Assembly: GCA_002070115.1 (NCBI GenBank)
Contig: MWCO01000035.1
Location: forward strand, 1 to 55,382
Direction of reading: 5' to 3'
DNA length: 55,382 nucleotides
From: Deltaproteobacteria bacterium ADurb.Bin207
GTDB taxonomy: Bacteria; Myxococcota_A; Polyangia; Polyangiales; Polyangiaceae
Position numbers and translations under genes: made by a program. The notes below the pieces were generated by a model. That model did no database searches and was not told the origin of the DNA. It saw nothing but the letters and a program-made list of their open reading frames with translations. This document shows positions 17,726 to 26,550 of this stretch, in pieces. Position 1 is the first letter of the stretch, and each line of letters starts with the position of its first letter.

Positions 17726-18702
17726 GACGTCGACCGCTCTTCTCCCGTTTCCCCTTTCGAATCTCCCGAGATCAGGTCCAAATGAACTTGTCCTTTTCCG
17801 GCTTCCCGCGCAAATTGCAGCGCCATACCGCAACGCCCCATGATGTCCGCCGCACTCTCACCCGTGGGCGGCACACAAACCGCAACGCCGATACTGAGCG
17901 TAATCTGAGGCCCTTGTTGATTTTCCTTGACCGCATCCGCCACGGTCATCACCACCCGGTCGGCCACCGCGCGCGCCGCCACCGCGTCAGCCCCTGGCAG
18001 CAATATCGCAAATTCGTCGTTGGCCAACCGAGCAACCACATCATAATCCCGACGCCCCGCTCGTAACAATTCCGCCACACGCTCGATCACCAAGTCCCCA
18101 ATCGGTACACCAAAGTGCTCATTGATCCCGCCCATATCGTCAATGTCCAACCGCAACACCGCATACGAATCCCATGCGCGCATCGCCCGCCCATGCTCTC
18201 GCTCATGCTCTTCCGTAAAACGCCGCCGATTCGCCAAACCCGTGAGCGCATCCACCGGCGTCAACAATTCGATCCGCTGCAGCAAATGACGTCGCGCTCG
18301 CTCCGCACTGGCCTCACGAGTCACGTCCCGCATCCACAATAACCGCCCCAAATACTGCCCCTCGAGCTTGATGGGCGTACTACGCAACACCAACACGCGA
18401 CGAGGCGAGCGCACTTCGATTTCTCCCAAAACGTGAGGAGGATCGTCGTTGTCGTTGCCGCCCACAAGAGCCAGAAACGCCTCAGGCTCCTCACAAGCCT
18501 TGCTGAGCACGAGCATCACTTCCGTGCGCACTTTCCCAATCAGCTTGCTGACATCGGTGGCAAAAAACTCCCCTATTTTCTTGCCCACCATTTTGCAGGC
18601 CCCAGCCGCATCGAAAACCAAAATTCCTTCCCCCGCCGTTTGAAGCAAGGTCAGAAGCGTCGATTCGACCAGCACATCCCACTTGACGTCATCGCTCGAC
18701 AT
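17722..18702 (-). CDS. PAS-like/GGDEF protein with degenerate active site
   Basis: A 326-residue cytoplasmic protein. Residues about 15-130 form a PAS-like sensor (AGEGILVFDAAGACKMVGKK; LRSTPIKLEGQYLGRLLWMRDVT). Residues about 150-310 are a GGDEF domain beginning DALTGLANRRRF. The signature loop reads ANDEF instead of GGDEF, while RDYD five residues upstream keeps the RxxD product-inhibition site. Loss of both glycines suggests weak or no cyclase activity, with c-di-GMP binding retained, so it may be a receptor. It is translationally coupled to the downstream acyl-CoA dehydrogenase. Confidence 0.85.
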   Translation of the reverse strand: MSSDDVKWDVLVESTLLTLLQTAGEGILVFDAAGACKMVGKKIGEFFATDVSKLIGKVRTEVMLVLSKACEEPEAFLALVGGNDNDDPPHVLGEIEVRSPRRVLVLRSTPIKLEGQYLGRLLWMRDVTREASAERARRHLLQRIELLTPVDALTGLANRRRFTEEHEREHGRAMRAWDSYAVLRLDIDDMGGINEHFGVPIGDLVIERVAELLRAGRRDYDVVARLANDEFAILLPGADAVAARAVADRVVMTVADAVKENQQGPQITLSIGVAVCVPPTGESAADIMGRCGMALQFAREAGKGQVHLDLISGDSKGETGEERSTS

Positions 18703-18884
18703 GACCGCCTTACCATGCCACGAATGACCAGCTTAGGTCGAGATTCGGGAGCAGTAAGCCGATATCCTCGTTCGCTCCCGCGTTCGAAAGGATAGATGAA
18801 CCCTGCGAGTGAGCATCTCCCTTGCTCCCCCCAAAGCAAGAGAATGCCCAAACGATACACCTGAAAGGATGGGTCGGCAGAACG

Positions 18885-20147
18885 TCAGCTTCCCGCGGAA
18901 GCACTTCCCTCGGCAGAAGCACTGGCTTGCACGCTCACGGATACATCGACATTGGCCTGAATGCTCGCCGCAGCATCAAACGCTCCCTTGAACGGTGCCG
19001 AGATGCAAGCACCAACCTTCGCCGCCATGGTCGGACCGCCAGAAACCATGCCCTTGACCGCCCCTTCGAGCCCCTCGACAACACCCTTCACCGAACCGGC
19101 GACCTTCACCGCCTTGTCCTTCATCCCAATCGCGACTTTGAGAACCGCGGGAAGATTAGCCTCAATCGCGGCCTTCAGCTTGGCGGCAGCTTCCGCATCG
19201 ACCGCACCTTTGGCAACGAACGTCACAGAGGCAGGCGTGCATTCGAGCTTGCCCGATACCTTGGCGTCACATTCCGCACTGCACTCGGCAGACATCGATG
19301 GCGGTTTGACTTCCCCCGTACACTTGGGAGCTTCGAAGTCCACTGAGCACGATCCCGTGCAGGTCCCTTCGCATTTGGCTCCTGCCTTGAGTTCGCAATT
19401 TCCCTTGCAACTCCCCGCACAATTCCCTTTTGCCCCTCCCTCACACTTGCCTTCGCATTTGCCAGAACACTGGCCTTTCGTATTCTTGCCATCGCACTTG
19501 CCATCGCAAGTGCCATCACATGTACCACTGAAACCGGCTTCACAACTGCCTTCGCAAGTGCCGCCACAGGAACCACCGGCGCTCATCTCACAAGAGCCGC
19601 TGCATTCCGCGCCACAAGATCCCGACAGCTCGCCGCCTTCGCAGCTAACCTTGGCACTCCCAGGCTGCACACTCGCATCGCAGGAAGCCGCGCAATCGGC
19701 CATCGCGTTCATCGATGCCGCACACTTGGGCGGTACCACCGCAAGCTTGAACGTGCCGCCCGCTTTCGCTTTGAGATCTCCAATGGCTTTCCCCGCGGCT
19801 TTGCATGCCGCCACCGCATCATTGCCATCCGGTGTGGCTCCCAAATCGCTCGCGAGCTTGCCACAAGCCGCCTTGAGTTCTCCTTCGATCTCCGCCTGCA
19901 ACCCTTGCAGTTCTACCGAAGCCGTCAGAGCACTTTTGACTTTCGCCGCTCCCTGCACATCAAAGCCAAATTCTTGCGCAAAATCGATTTTGGCAATCGC
20001 TTCCACACTCGCCACATCCGGGCAACCTCCCGGAACGTCCGGTAGTCCCGGCGGTTTCGGAATCGATCCACATCCGATTACCGTGGGAGCCGCAAATCCA
20101 GCGACCAATATCGGCATACTCAGTTGACGCCAACGATTTGTCCTCAT
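18885..20147 (-). CDS. Cys/Gly-rich repeat lipoprotein
   Basis: A 420-residue exported protein with a lipoprotein signal ending VIG-C26 and a good GGAGG ribosome site 7 bp before the ATG, which fixes the start. Residues about 45-170 are helical. The middle (about 180-320) is built of short repeats of the form C-x-G-x-C-x-G-x-C with over 30 cysteines. The C-terminal third is Ala/Lys-rich and helical, ending in Ala/Ser-rich strands. I do not recognise a named family; such Cys-rich repeat lipoproteins are typical of myxobacteria. The repeats could be disulfide-staked rods or metal-binding arrays on the cell surface. Function unknown. Confidence 0.8.
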   Translation of the reverse strand: MRTNRWRQLSMPILVAGFAAPTVIGCGSIPKPPGLPDVPGGCPDVASVEAIAKIDFAQEFGFDVQGAAKVKSALTASVELQGLQAEIEGELKAACGKLASDLGATPDGNDAVAACKAAGKAIGDLKAKAGGTFKLAVVPPKCAASMNAMADCAASCDASVQPGSAKVSCEGGELSGSCGAECSGSCEMSAGGSCGGTCEGSCEAGFSGTCDGTCDGKCDGKNTKGQCSGKCEGKCEGGAKGNCAGSCKGNCELKAGAKCEGTCTGSCSVDFEAPKCTGEVKPPSMSAECSAECDAKVSGKLECTPASVTFVAKGAVDAEAAAKLKAAIEANLPAVLKVAIGMKDKAVKVAGSVKGVVEGLEGAVKGMVSGGPTMAAKVGACISAPFKGAFDAAASIQANVDVSVSVQASASAEGSASAGS

Positions 20148-20345
20148 CGAATTACCTCCAGAGCGGGATGCTGTCGCTACCAATTCGACATACAATGCAA
20201 GGGCATTGGGATTACGGAAACCTTCCAATCATCACCGTTGCCATAGCCTTTCGCCTATTCTCTTCACCCGCCGCGCGGAACATATCGCACCTTCACGGGC
20301 TGCTTGTCTAGCAAGAAGAATTCAAAATTTTTCCCCGGCACGCGT

Positions 20346-20798
20346 TCACGGCAGAAAATATCTTGGAGTTCCGCTCACTTCCATCGCTTCCCCACAACGA
20401 ATCATCACCGATTGCCCCGGCACCAACCACGACGTTCCCCGTAACCCAAGAGGCCCCGGCTTCGTTCCTATTCGAATGAAATGATGGCGGTTACAGGTAA
20501 GCTGAAGCCATTCCCCCGTCTCTCCAAGAGGTACGCCACTCACATACACCGTTCCCTCTGGCGGCGCTTTGACCAGCAATGCCCCCAAATACCGCGGAAT
20601 CACAGGCGGCGCGGACGGTCGATGCTCTTGCACCTCCTGCATCCGCCGCGTCGACTCCACCGGTGCCGCGGATACTACCGCCGCAACCGATGCCGACGCC
20701 GCCGACGCTCCCATCGCAGACGAAACCGAAGGCGCCCGCTCTTCCCCTGAAACAACTGCTTCCACATGCATCTCCGCCGTGGGCTTGGCAGCAGGCCC
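20346..20798 (-). pseudogene. C-terminal PEGA-like domain of the upstream kinase, split off by a frameshift
   Basis: This frame continues the upstream kinase after its membrane segment. It gives an Ala/Val/Ser-rich linker, then PEGA-like sequence ALLVKAPPEGTVYVSGVPLG and a beta-rich end finishing GTPRYFLP. The upstream kinase frame turns into Arg-rich nonsense after the run of five C at 20796-20800 (five G on the coding strand). One more G there would join the frames and give a kinase of about 650 residues with a membrane segment and an extracytoplasmic PEGA domain. Either a real mutation, a read error in the homopolymer, or programmed slippage. Confidence 0.65.
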
Positions 20799-22306
20799 CC
20801 GCGACCGCCGAACAATACCAATCCCACCCCTCCCAACAACAACCACTTACCCACGCGCCCCTTTCGACGCGTGATCACCGTGGTATCGCCCGCGGGCGAC
20901 TCGACAGGCGCCGGCGCCGCATCCTGTTTCGTTTCCCTCACCACCCCGCGACTAACACCAGGCGGCGTCTTGAGCGTCGCGGCATACGACGCTGCCTCCA
21001 CATCCATGGGTGGTGGAGCTACCGCATCATACGAAGTTCTCGCAGGTTCGACCCTGTCCGGCATCGGCGATGTGAAAGCCGGAAGCGCGGGCGCAAGTCC
21101 CAATAGCGATTTTTTCTTCGGTTCGGCATCCGCCGTATCTTTTTCCGATGTCAACGGCGGCGCGGGATAAGATGAGGCTCGAAAAGAAGGAACACGACGC
21201 GACGATCGGGGTTCCTCCCCCTCCTCACGCTCACTGGGACGCCCCGTCACGCGAGTGGCTAAACCAGGAAATCGAGAGGGAAACGCGCGCGGTTGGGAAG
21301 AGGGCAACGGATGCGGCGGTTGACTTCCCCGAGGTGCCGCCGAAACTCTCGGCGCCGTCGTCCTCACGTTCGCATTGCGAAGCTGCACCAACCGCTCGCG
21401 CAGCTCCTTTTTCCCCGCCTCCACATCAACCACTTTCTCCAACCAACGCTCCACCTCGCGACATCGAATCGTGCGACGCTCCGCCGCTGGTATCAAACAC
21501 GCGTCCACCGCCGCCGCAATCTCGCGAGGAATGTCACCCCGTAACGAAGCAATCGGCTCGAATCGTCGCCCAGCAATCAATCGAAGCAACTCCGCCCCTT
21601 GCCCAATGTCACCAGGCGGCCTAACCGAACGACCAGACAGCATCTCCCACACCACCAACCCCGCCGCATATACATCGACTCGCTCGGTTACCTTCTCTCC
21701 CGCCGCCTGCTCAGGCGCCATGTACGCCGGCGTCCCCTTCACAAATCCAACCGCCGTCGTTGCAGGTGTCCCCGCTATCTTCGCAATTCCAAAACCCGCA
21801 AGACGCACATTCGCATCGTGCGACACAATCAAATTCGCCGGTTGCACATCGCGATGGATCACCGGAGTCCTTTTCCCCTTCTCATCCAACAACGCATGCG
21901 CATGCGCCAACGCCCCAAATAACCGATGCGATAAATACCATACCGCCGCGTCCGGCACTCGCTGACGCCTTCGACGAAAATGCGAAAGCAATCGCGCTAA
22001 CGACACGCCCGCAAAGTGCTCGAACACCAGCACCAAATTGTCCCCATGCTCGAAAAAATCATACATCCGCACAACCGCCGGATGATGCAAGGTCGAACAA
22101 ATACTCGCTTCATGCGCAAGCTCTTCGGCCAGCCTCGAATCCCCACTCGCCGCCGGACTCGGCACCAGCTTCAATACACAATCCCGCTGAAACCCCATCG
22201 GACCAGCATGCTGGCCCAAATACAAATCAGCCCCACGCCGTGATGCCAGACGACGCACTATCTTGTACGGTCCTATCGAATCAGGGAGCGGATCACGCGG
22301 AAACAT
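20675..22306 (-). CDS. Ser/Thr protein kinase-like protein (likely pseudokinase), frameshifted near the 3' end
   Basis: The 543-residue frame has a kinase domain (about 12-280), with the ATP-lysine in CVLKLV, the aC glutamate in HEASI, HRDVQPANLIV and APEQAAGEKVTERVDVYAAGLVVWEM. The DFG aspartate is replaced (LAGFGIAK) and the catalytic-loop lysine is Gln, so metal binding and catalysis are doubtful. A Pro/Ser/Arg-rich linker (about 300-470) leads to a membrane segment, KWLLLGGVGLVLFG. Beyond this the frame is disrupted at 20796-20800; the last 30 Arg-rich residues are not genuine. The true protein probably continues into the PEGA-like part at 20346-20798. Confidence 0.82.
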   Translation of the reverse strand: MFPRDPLPDSIGPYKIVRRLASRRGADLYLGQHAGPMGFQRDCVLKLVPSPAASGDSRLAEELAHEASICSTLHHPAVVRMYDFFEHGDNLVLVFEHFAGVSLARLLSHFRRRRQRVPDAAVWYLSHRLFGALAHAHALLDEKGKRTPVIHRDVQPANLIVSHDANVRLAGFGIAKIAGTPATTAVGFVKGTPAYMAPEQAAGEKVTERVDVYAAGLVVWEMLSGRSVRPPGDIGQGAELLRLIAGRRFEPIASLRGDIPREIAAAVDACLIPAAERRTIRCREVERWLEKVVDVEAGKKELRERLVQLRNANVRTTAPRVSAAPRGSQPPHPLPSSQPRAFPSRFPGLATRVTGRPSEREEGEEPRSSRRVPSFRASSYPAPPLTSEKDTADAEPKKKSLLGLAPALPAFTSPMPDRVEPARTSYDAVAPPPMDVEAASYAATLKTPPGVSRGVVRETKQDAAPAPVESPAGDTTVITRRKGRVGKWLLLGGVGLVLFGGRGGLLPSPRRRCMWKQLFQGKSGRLRFRLRWERRRRRHRLRR

Positions 22307-22448
22307 CAGCGTTTGAAGTTTATTCCCGTTTGGTCAGAAAATCACGTTTCATGAACCGTGCGCGTTTATCGCACTGCGACACGGTCGAACGATGCGTCCC
22401 CAGTGTAGCCGGAAACACCCCCAAAACGCCAACTCCTGACAACTCCCC

Positions 22449-25400
22449 CTACTTCATCGACTCGACCGACCCATCCCCCAACGTGTCCGGAACCCATGGC
22501 TCCGGTGCAGGAGGCGGTATTTCATCCGCTAGCGGCACAATCACAAACCCTTCCACTTGCACGCCCGGGCTCGGCACGAGCACAACATGCAGCGGTCCGC
22601 TTCCCATCGCCCCAAAAGCATCGCCCAACTCCGCATGCACCTCCGACAATCCGGCCGGTACGTCGAAAACAACCGCCGAATTCGACGCCATCGTAGACGA
22701 ACGACCTCCACGATCCCCACGACTCAACTGCACCCGCCCCGCCTGTTTCGACCGAACACGCACGATCGCGCGATACCCTTTTCCGTTTCCCCCTTTCGGC
22801 ACAATCACGGACACATCGACGCCTTCAGATCCCGCTTTGCTAATCTCCGCAAGACTCTTCTCATTCGGCCCTCCCAACGCGTCGAGAATTTTTGCCTCGC
22901 GGGCAATCCCAACCCCCCCTTCCAATGGATCCGCAACACCAAGAAAACGCATGAGCGCAGGAGCCATCTCCCGAGACGCCCCCAAGGCCACAAGCGACCG
23001 CGCCAAAATGAGACGGGTATGCAGATATCGTTCTTGCGAAAAATAGCGCAAAAGAACAATTTTTGCGTAGGGATCGTGAAGACGCGCCAGCGCTTCCGCC
23101 AATATCGGCCGCAATTGCTCATGGTCTAACCACTTACACAATGGAACTACAGCCGCTTTCCAGCCGATTTTGCCAAGCGCATGGGCGATTTGTTTGCGCT
23201 GCTCGATCGAGGGGTCTTGCGTTTCCCACCACGCCAACAGCACGCCTGCCCCTTGCGGTTCTCCCGACTCCGCAAGAACCAACGCCGCCAAACGACGCCA
23301 CTTTTCATCCCCCCCACGCAACAACTCGAGCGTCAACGGAGCCCCGTGCCCAAGACGCGTGAGCGCCAACGCACACCATTGCCGTACTTCCCCATCTTCA
23401 TCCCGCGATATGGCCAAGCTCAACGACGGAGCGCTTTCCTTGCGCGCCAGTTGAAATAAGACTTCCGCCGCCTTGCGACGAAGCACCACATCCGCATCCT
23501 CCAATAAGCCCGCGACTTCCTCCGCGGCCTCCGCATCACCCGCCATCCCACGTACCAGCGCCTCCGGTAAATCCTTGCCCTCCGCACGCGAGGCCGTTCG
23601 CTCGTACGCGCCGTGCGATGATTCGAAAGCCCTCAAACGCTGCCGCAACCGAATGAACACCTCGGATTCTTGCGCGGAACAATCGTGGAGTTGCTGCGAA
23701 TCCACCGAAAGATCGAATAACGAACAAGCGTCGACCCTGCGTTCACAAACCAAACGCCACTTTCCCTCCGCAAGCAACACTTGATCATGCGTTTCCGAAA
23801 ACGCAAACCCATCGCCCTGCCCATTGCCGCTCATCCAGCCACCAAGGTCGATGCCTCGCACTCGCGGACGAACCGGAATACCCATCGCGTGCAGAATCGT
23901 CGGCATCACGTCAATGAGTTGAACCGGAACACTCACCCGACGCGCTTGCAGTCCTTTGGCCAACACGATCAGAGGAACCCGAACCTGCTCCTCGTATACC
24001 GTCGTCCCATGATAATACGCACCGTGTTCACCAAACGCCTCACCATGATCGGCCGTGATCACCACCACCGTATCCGGACGACGTTCCCACACGGCTTGAA
24101 CCAATTGTCCAATCACCGCATCGACCGCGGCAATTTCCCCGTCATATCGATCGGTGGCGCGAGGACCAAAATCGAACCCTTCCGGCGGTGCATAAGGCTC
24201 ATGAGGTTCAAAAAAATGCGCCCACACAAAAAATCGATGGTCCCCAACCTCGAAATCCAAATACGCCATGACCTGATCACGACGCAATCCGGCTTCGGCA
24301 TACTCGAGTTTACGATATTCGAAATCCAATCCGGAAGCTTTGGCCCACGCAAATCTTTCTTCGTCGACCGCAAATAACGAGGGAGGATAAAACGCCGCCG
24401 TCCGATACCCATAGGTGCGAAGAACCGCCGCAAGCGTATCCGAATCTTGCCCAGTCCCACGAATCAACAAAGGTCGAATGTACTTGCCCGTGAGCAACGA
24501 AGTCATGGCGTAAGATGTATGCGGCATCACCGTATAGGCGCGCTCGAACACAATCCCGGACGCGGCAAGAGCGTCGATCCGTGGCGATGTTCGACGTTCG
24601 TACCCATACACTCCCAACCGGTCCGCACGTAGCGCATCCACGGTGAGAAGCAACACGTCACGTTCATGCCAATCCTCCCAACGCTCCGCTCTTTGCTCAA
24701 CGATATCAACTTCGTCGATCGAAGGTTCCGCCGCTCCGCTTGCCGCCATCACCGACAGCACTTGCGCAAAGGTAGGGGCATGGTTGACGTAAAGAAGCCG
24801 AACATTATCCCATGAAAGCAGCGCGGAACGCGAAAACGGAGTGATGGCAGCCGCGAGTATCACCAGGCAAGATGCAGCCACCAGCGATCGTCTTGTACTC
24901 AACGAACCGGCTAACACGGTCCCCGCCAGCGCAACCATCATCACCGCCAGCGCGGTCAGCGCCGTATGAAACACTGGATAAAGCCGTGGAAGTACAAGGA
25001 AATTTGCCAGCTCGATCCCCACCGATCCGATGAGCGCGGCAAGCACGAACACACGGGGCGAACGGCTTCGAATGCGAATCACCGAAGGCAACAACCACCA
25101 ACAGACCGCGATGGAAACCATAACGATCCCGACGATGAAACCCATTCGAACCGCGATCGACTGAAAATGCCGACCAAAGGTAACGCCATAGCCCAGGGCA
25201 GCGGCTGCACATGCACCCCCAACGGCAACGATGATTCGACCAAAACGTCGCTCATCTTCCAGAATCCGCGCGGCTCCCACCGACAACAATACAAGCGGCA
25301 GAGAAAGCAATAACGCTGGGGGCAGCAACCCCAGCAACGCCGCACGAAGCTCCCAAGGCCCCGTCAGACGGGAATGGTAATAGAGGGCAATCCCCACCAA

Positions 25401-25511
25401 CTCGCACGCAAGTACCACGAAAACCGCAAGGACCCCTGCCCCCAACTCTTGCCAAAAACGAGTGAGCCACGTTTTTCGTGTCGGCACGGGAACGGAATCT
25501 GAATGGGACAT
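22449..25511 (-). CDS. Polytopic membrane sulfatase-fold protein with C-terminal HEAT repeats
   Basis: A 1020-residue protein. Residues about 25-235 contain roughly seven membrane segments, and a sulfatase/alkaline-phosphatase-fold domain follows (about 290-620), with TVDALRADRLGVYGYERRTS, then ITADHGEAFGEHGAYYHGT as metal site. At the nucleophile position it reads MPHTSYAMTSLLTGKY, without the C/S-x-P-x-R formylglycine signature, so it is more like Thr/Ser-type phosphotransferases or phosphatases (LtaS/EptA-like). Residues about 690-900 are HEAT-like helical repeats (DADVVLRRKAAEVLFQLARK). A beta-rich tail ends it. The start at 25511 avoids a long overlap into greA. Role in envelope modification is inferred. 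Confidence 0.82.
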   Translation of the reverse strand: MSHSDSVPVPTRKTWLTRFWQELGAGVLAVFVVLACELVGIALYYHSRLTGPWELRAALLGLLPPALLLSLPLVLLSVGAARILEDERRFGRIIVAVGGACAAAALGYGVTFGRHFQSIAVRMGFIVGIVMVSIAVCWWLLPSVIRIRSRSPRVFVLAALIGSVGIELANFLVLPRLYPVFHTALTALAVMMVALAGTVLAGSLSTRRSLVAASCLVILAAAITPFSRSALLSWDNVRLLYVNHAPTFAQVLSVMAASGAAEPSIDEVDIVEQRAERWEDWHERDVLLLTVDALRADRLGVYGYERRTSPRIDALAASGIVFERAYTVMPHTSYAMTSLLTGKYIRPLLIRGTGQDSDTLAAVLRTYGYRTAAFYPPSLFAVDEERFAWAKASGLDFEYRKLEYAEAGLRRDQVMAYLDFEVGDHRFFVWAHFFEPHEPYAPPEGFDFGPRATDRYDGEIAAVDAVIGQLVQAVWERRPDTVVVITADHGEAFGEHGAYYHGTTVYEEQVRVPLIVLAKGLQARRVSVPVQLIDVMPTILHAMGIPVRPRVRGIDLGGWMSGNGQGDGFAFSETHDQVLLAEGKWRLVCERRVDACSLFDLSVDSQQLHDCSAQESEVFIRLRQRLRAFESSHGAYERTASRAEGKDLPEALVRGMAGDAEAAEEVAGLLEDADVVLRRKAAEVLFQLARKESAPSLSLAISRDEDGEVRQWCALALTRLGHGAPLTLELLRGGDEKWRRLAALVLAESGEPQGAGVLLAWWETQDPSIEQRKQIAHALGKIGWKAAVVPLCKWLDHEQLRPILAEALARLHDPYAKIVLLRYFSQERYLHTRLILARSLVALGASREMAPALMRFLGVADPLEGGVGIAREAKILDALGGPNEKSLAEISKAGSEGVDVSVIVPKGGNGKGYRAIVRVRSKQAGRVQLSRGDRGGRSSTMASNSAVVFDVPAGLSEVHAELGDAFGAMGSGPLHVVLVPSPGVQVEGFVIVPLADEIPPPAPEPWVPDTLGDGSVESMK

Positions 25512-25539
25512 CGTATCGTGAACGACAAACGGAGAGGGG

Positions 25540-26013
25540 CTATCGATAAAGGACGTCAACAATCTCGAGAACGCGCTGCCCACCGGGGGTTCGAACCCGG
25601 ATTTCATCTCCGCATTCTTTGCCCATGAGCGCACGCGCAATCGGCGAAGTCACTGAAATTCGATTCTGATCGACATCGGATTCATCCGCTCCCACGATTT
25701 GGTACGTCAACTCCTTGTCCGCCTCGATGTCGAAAACCGTCACCGTCGCACCGAATGCGACCCGTGACCCACTCAATTTCGAAGGATCGATGACCTCCGC
25801 GCGCGAGATCTTATCCTCCAATTCCTTGATTCGCGCTTCTACCATGCCTTGACGCTCTTTGGCCGCGTGGTATTCCGCGTTCTCAGATAGATCGCCCATC
25901 GCAATCGCCTCGCCAATGGCCTTGCTGATACGAGGTCGCTCGACATCTCGTAATTGTTTGAGTTCCTCACGCAATTTGGCGATCCCATCGGGCGTTATCG
26001 GGACTCGTTCCAT
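25540..26013 (-). CDS. greA: Transcription elongation factor GreA
   Basis: A 157-residue GreA: an N-terminal coiled coil (MERVPITPDGIAKLREELKQ, then GDLSENAEYHAAKERQ with the acidic tip residues D and E that coordinate Mg in the polymerase channel) and a C-terminal FKBP-like domain (SPIARALMGKECGDEIRV, ending VLEIVDVLYR). It rescues backtracked RNA polymerase by stimulating transcript cleavage. The start at 26013 has GGAGGAG ahead and gives the standard length. Located 28 bp upstream of the sulfatase-fold gene. Confidence 0.97.
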   Translation of the reverse strand: MERVPITPDGIAKLREELKQLRDVERPRISKAIGEAIAMGDLSENAEYHAAKERQGMVEARIKELEDKISRAEVIDPSKLSGSRVAFGATVTVFDIEADKELTYQIVGADESDVDQNRISVTSPIARALMGKECGDEIRVRTPGGQRVLEIVDVLYR

Positions 26014-26086
26014 CCTTCGACTCCTCCTGGCGCAATCGTGGCGCATCATCGTCACAACTCAATTCGACACGATGCCACCTTTGCTT

Positions 26087-26440
26087 TCATTTTTCGTGAT
26101 GATCAGGGGACGGTACGGCTGGAGATTCGGGAGGTTTGCAAATCGGGCACTGACACAGCATTCGAAGATACTCGAAGTTGTAGATTCCCGTGTTATGCCG
26201 ATCCCCCCACGTTATCGTGATCGCATAGTTGCCGACCGTCGCTATGTCCCGAATCTCCGTATTGCCCCCTTGCCGAAATTTGATCTCCCCGGAATGCCCC
26301 TGACAATCCGCGCAAGGGCAGTATCCGCGCAAAATATCATGCGGATAAACGGATTTGTGCCCATCGGACCATTCGATATGCATGACGGTGGCCCCGTGGG
26401 GAGCCTTGATGTTAACGGGATGAGGAATCTTCGACGCCAT
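26087..26440 (-). CDS. DUF971 (gamma-butyrobetaine hydroxylase N-terminal-like) protein
   Basis: A 117-residue protein with the stretch HIEWSDGHKSVYPHDILRGYCPCADCQGHSG (given in parts: IEWSDGH, LRGYCPCADC), then ITWGDRHNTGIYNFEYLR and a final CQCPIC. This fits DUF971, a small Zn/Fe-S-type domain found alone in bacteria near iron-sulfur or ubiquinone genes and at the N-terminus of gamma-butyrobetaine dioxygenase. The two cysteine groups, CPCADC and CQCPIC, may bind metal together. The start at 26440 is chosen for family length, though no strong ribosome site is visible. Role not established. Confidence 0.8.
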   Translation of the reverse strand: MASKIPHPVNIKAPHGATVMHIEWSDGHKSVYPHDILRGYCPCADCQGHSGEIKFRQGGNTEIRDIATVGNYAITITWGDRHNTGIYNFEYLRMLCQCPICKPPESPAVPSPDHHEK

Positions 26441-26550
26441 CGCGGACGAATCATGGTCCTTTACACGGAGTTTGCAAGACCGAAGCGAAGCCTTTCGTTG
26501 TCTCGATTTCCCCAATGGCCCTTCAGAATACAACGCGCTATGGCTCGCCC

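Noticed and set aside
18961..20127. Long open frame on the plus strand opposite the Cys-rich lipoprotein
   Set aside because: It is an antisense shadow: composition is Pro/Ser/Ala-rich mirror of the repeats, and the minus-strand gene has a signal peptide and strong ribosome site.
21760..23046. 428-codon plus-strand open frame spanning the kinase/sulfatase boundary
   Set aside because: It crosses two real minus-strand genes and their gap, with Pro/Thr-rich composition typical of shadow frames.
25583..25602. tRNA T-arm-like sequence GGGGGTTCGAACCC
   Set aside because: It lies inside the conserved C-terminus of greA and no acceptor, D or anticodon arms surround it.
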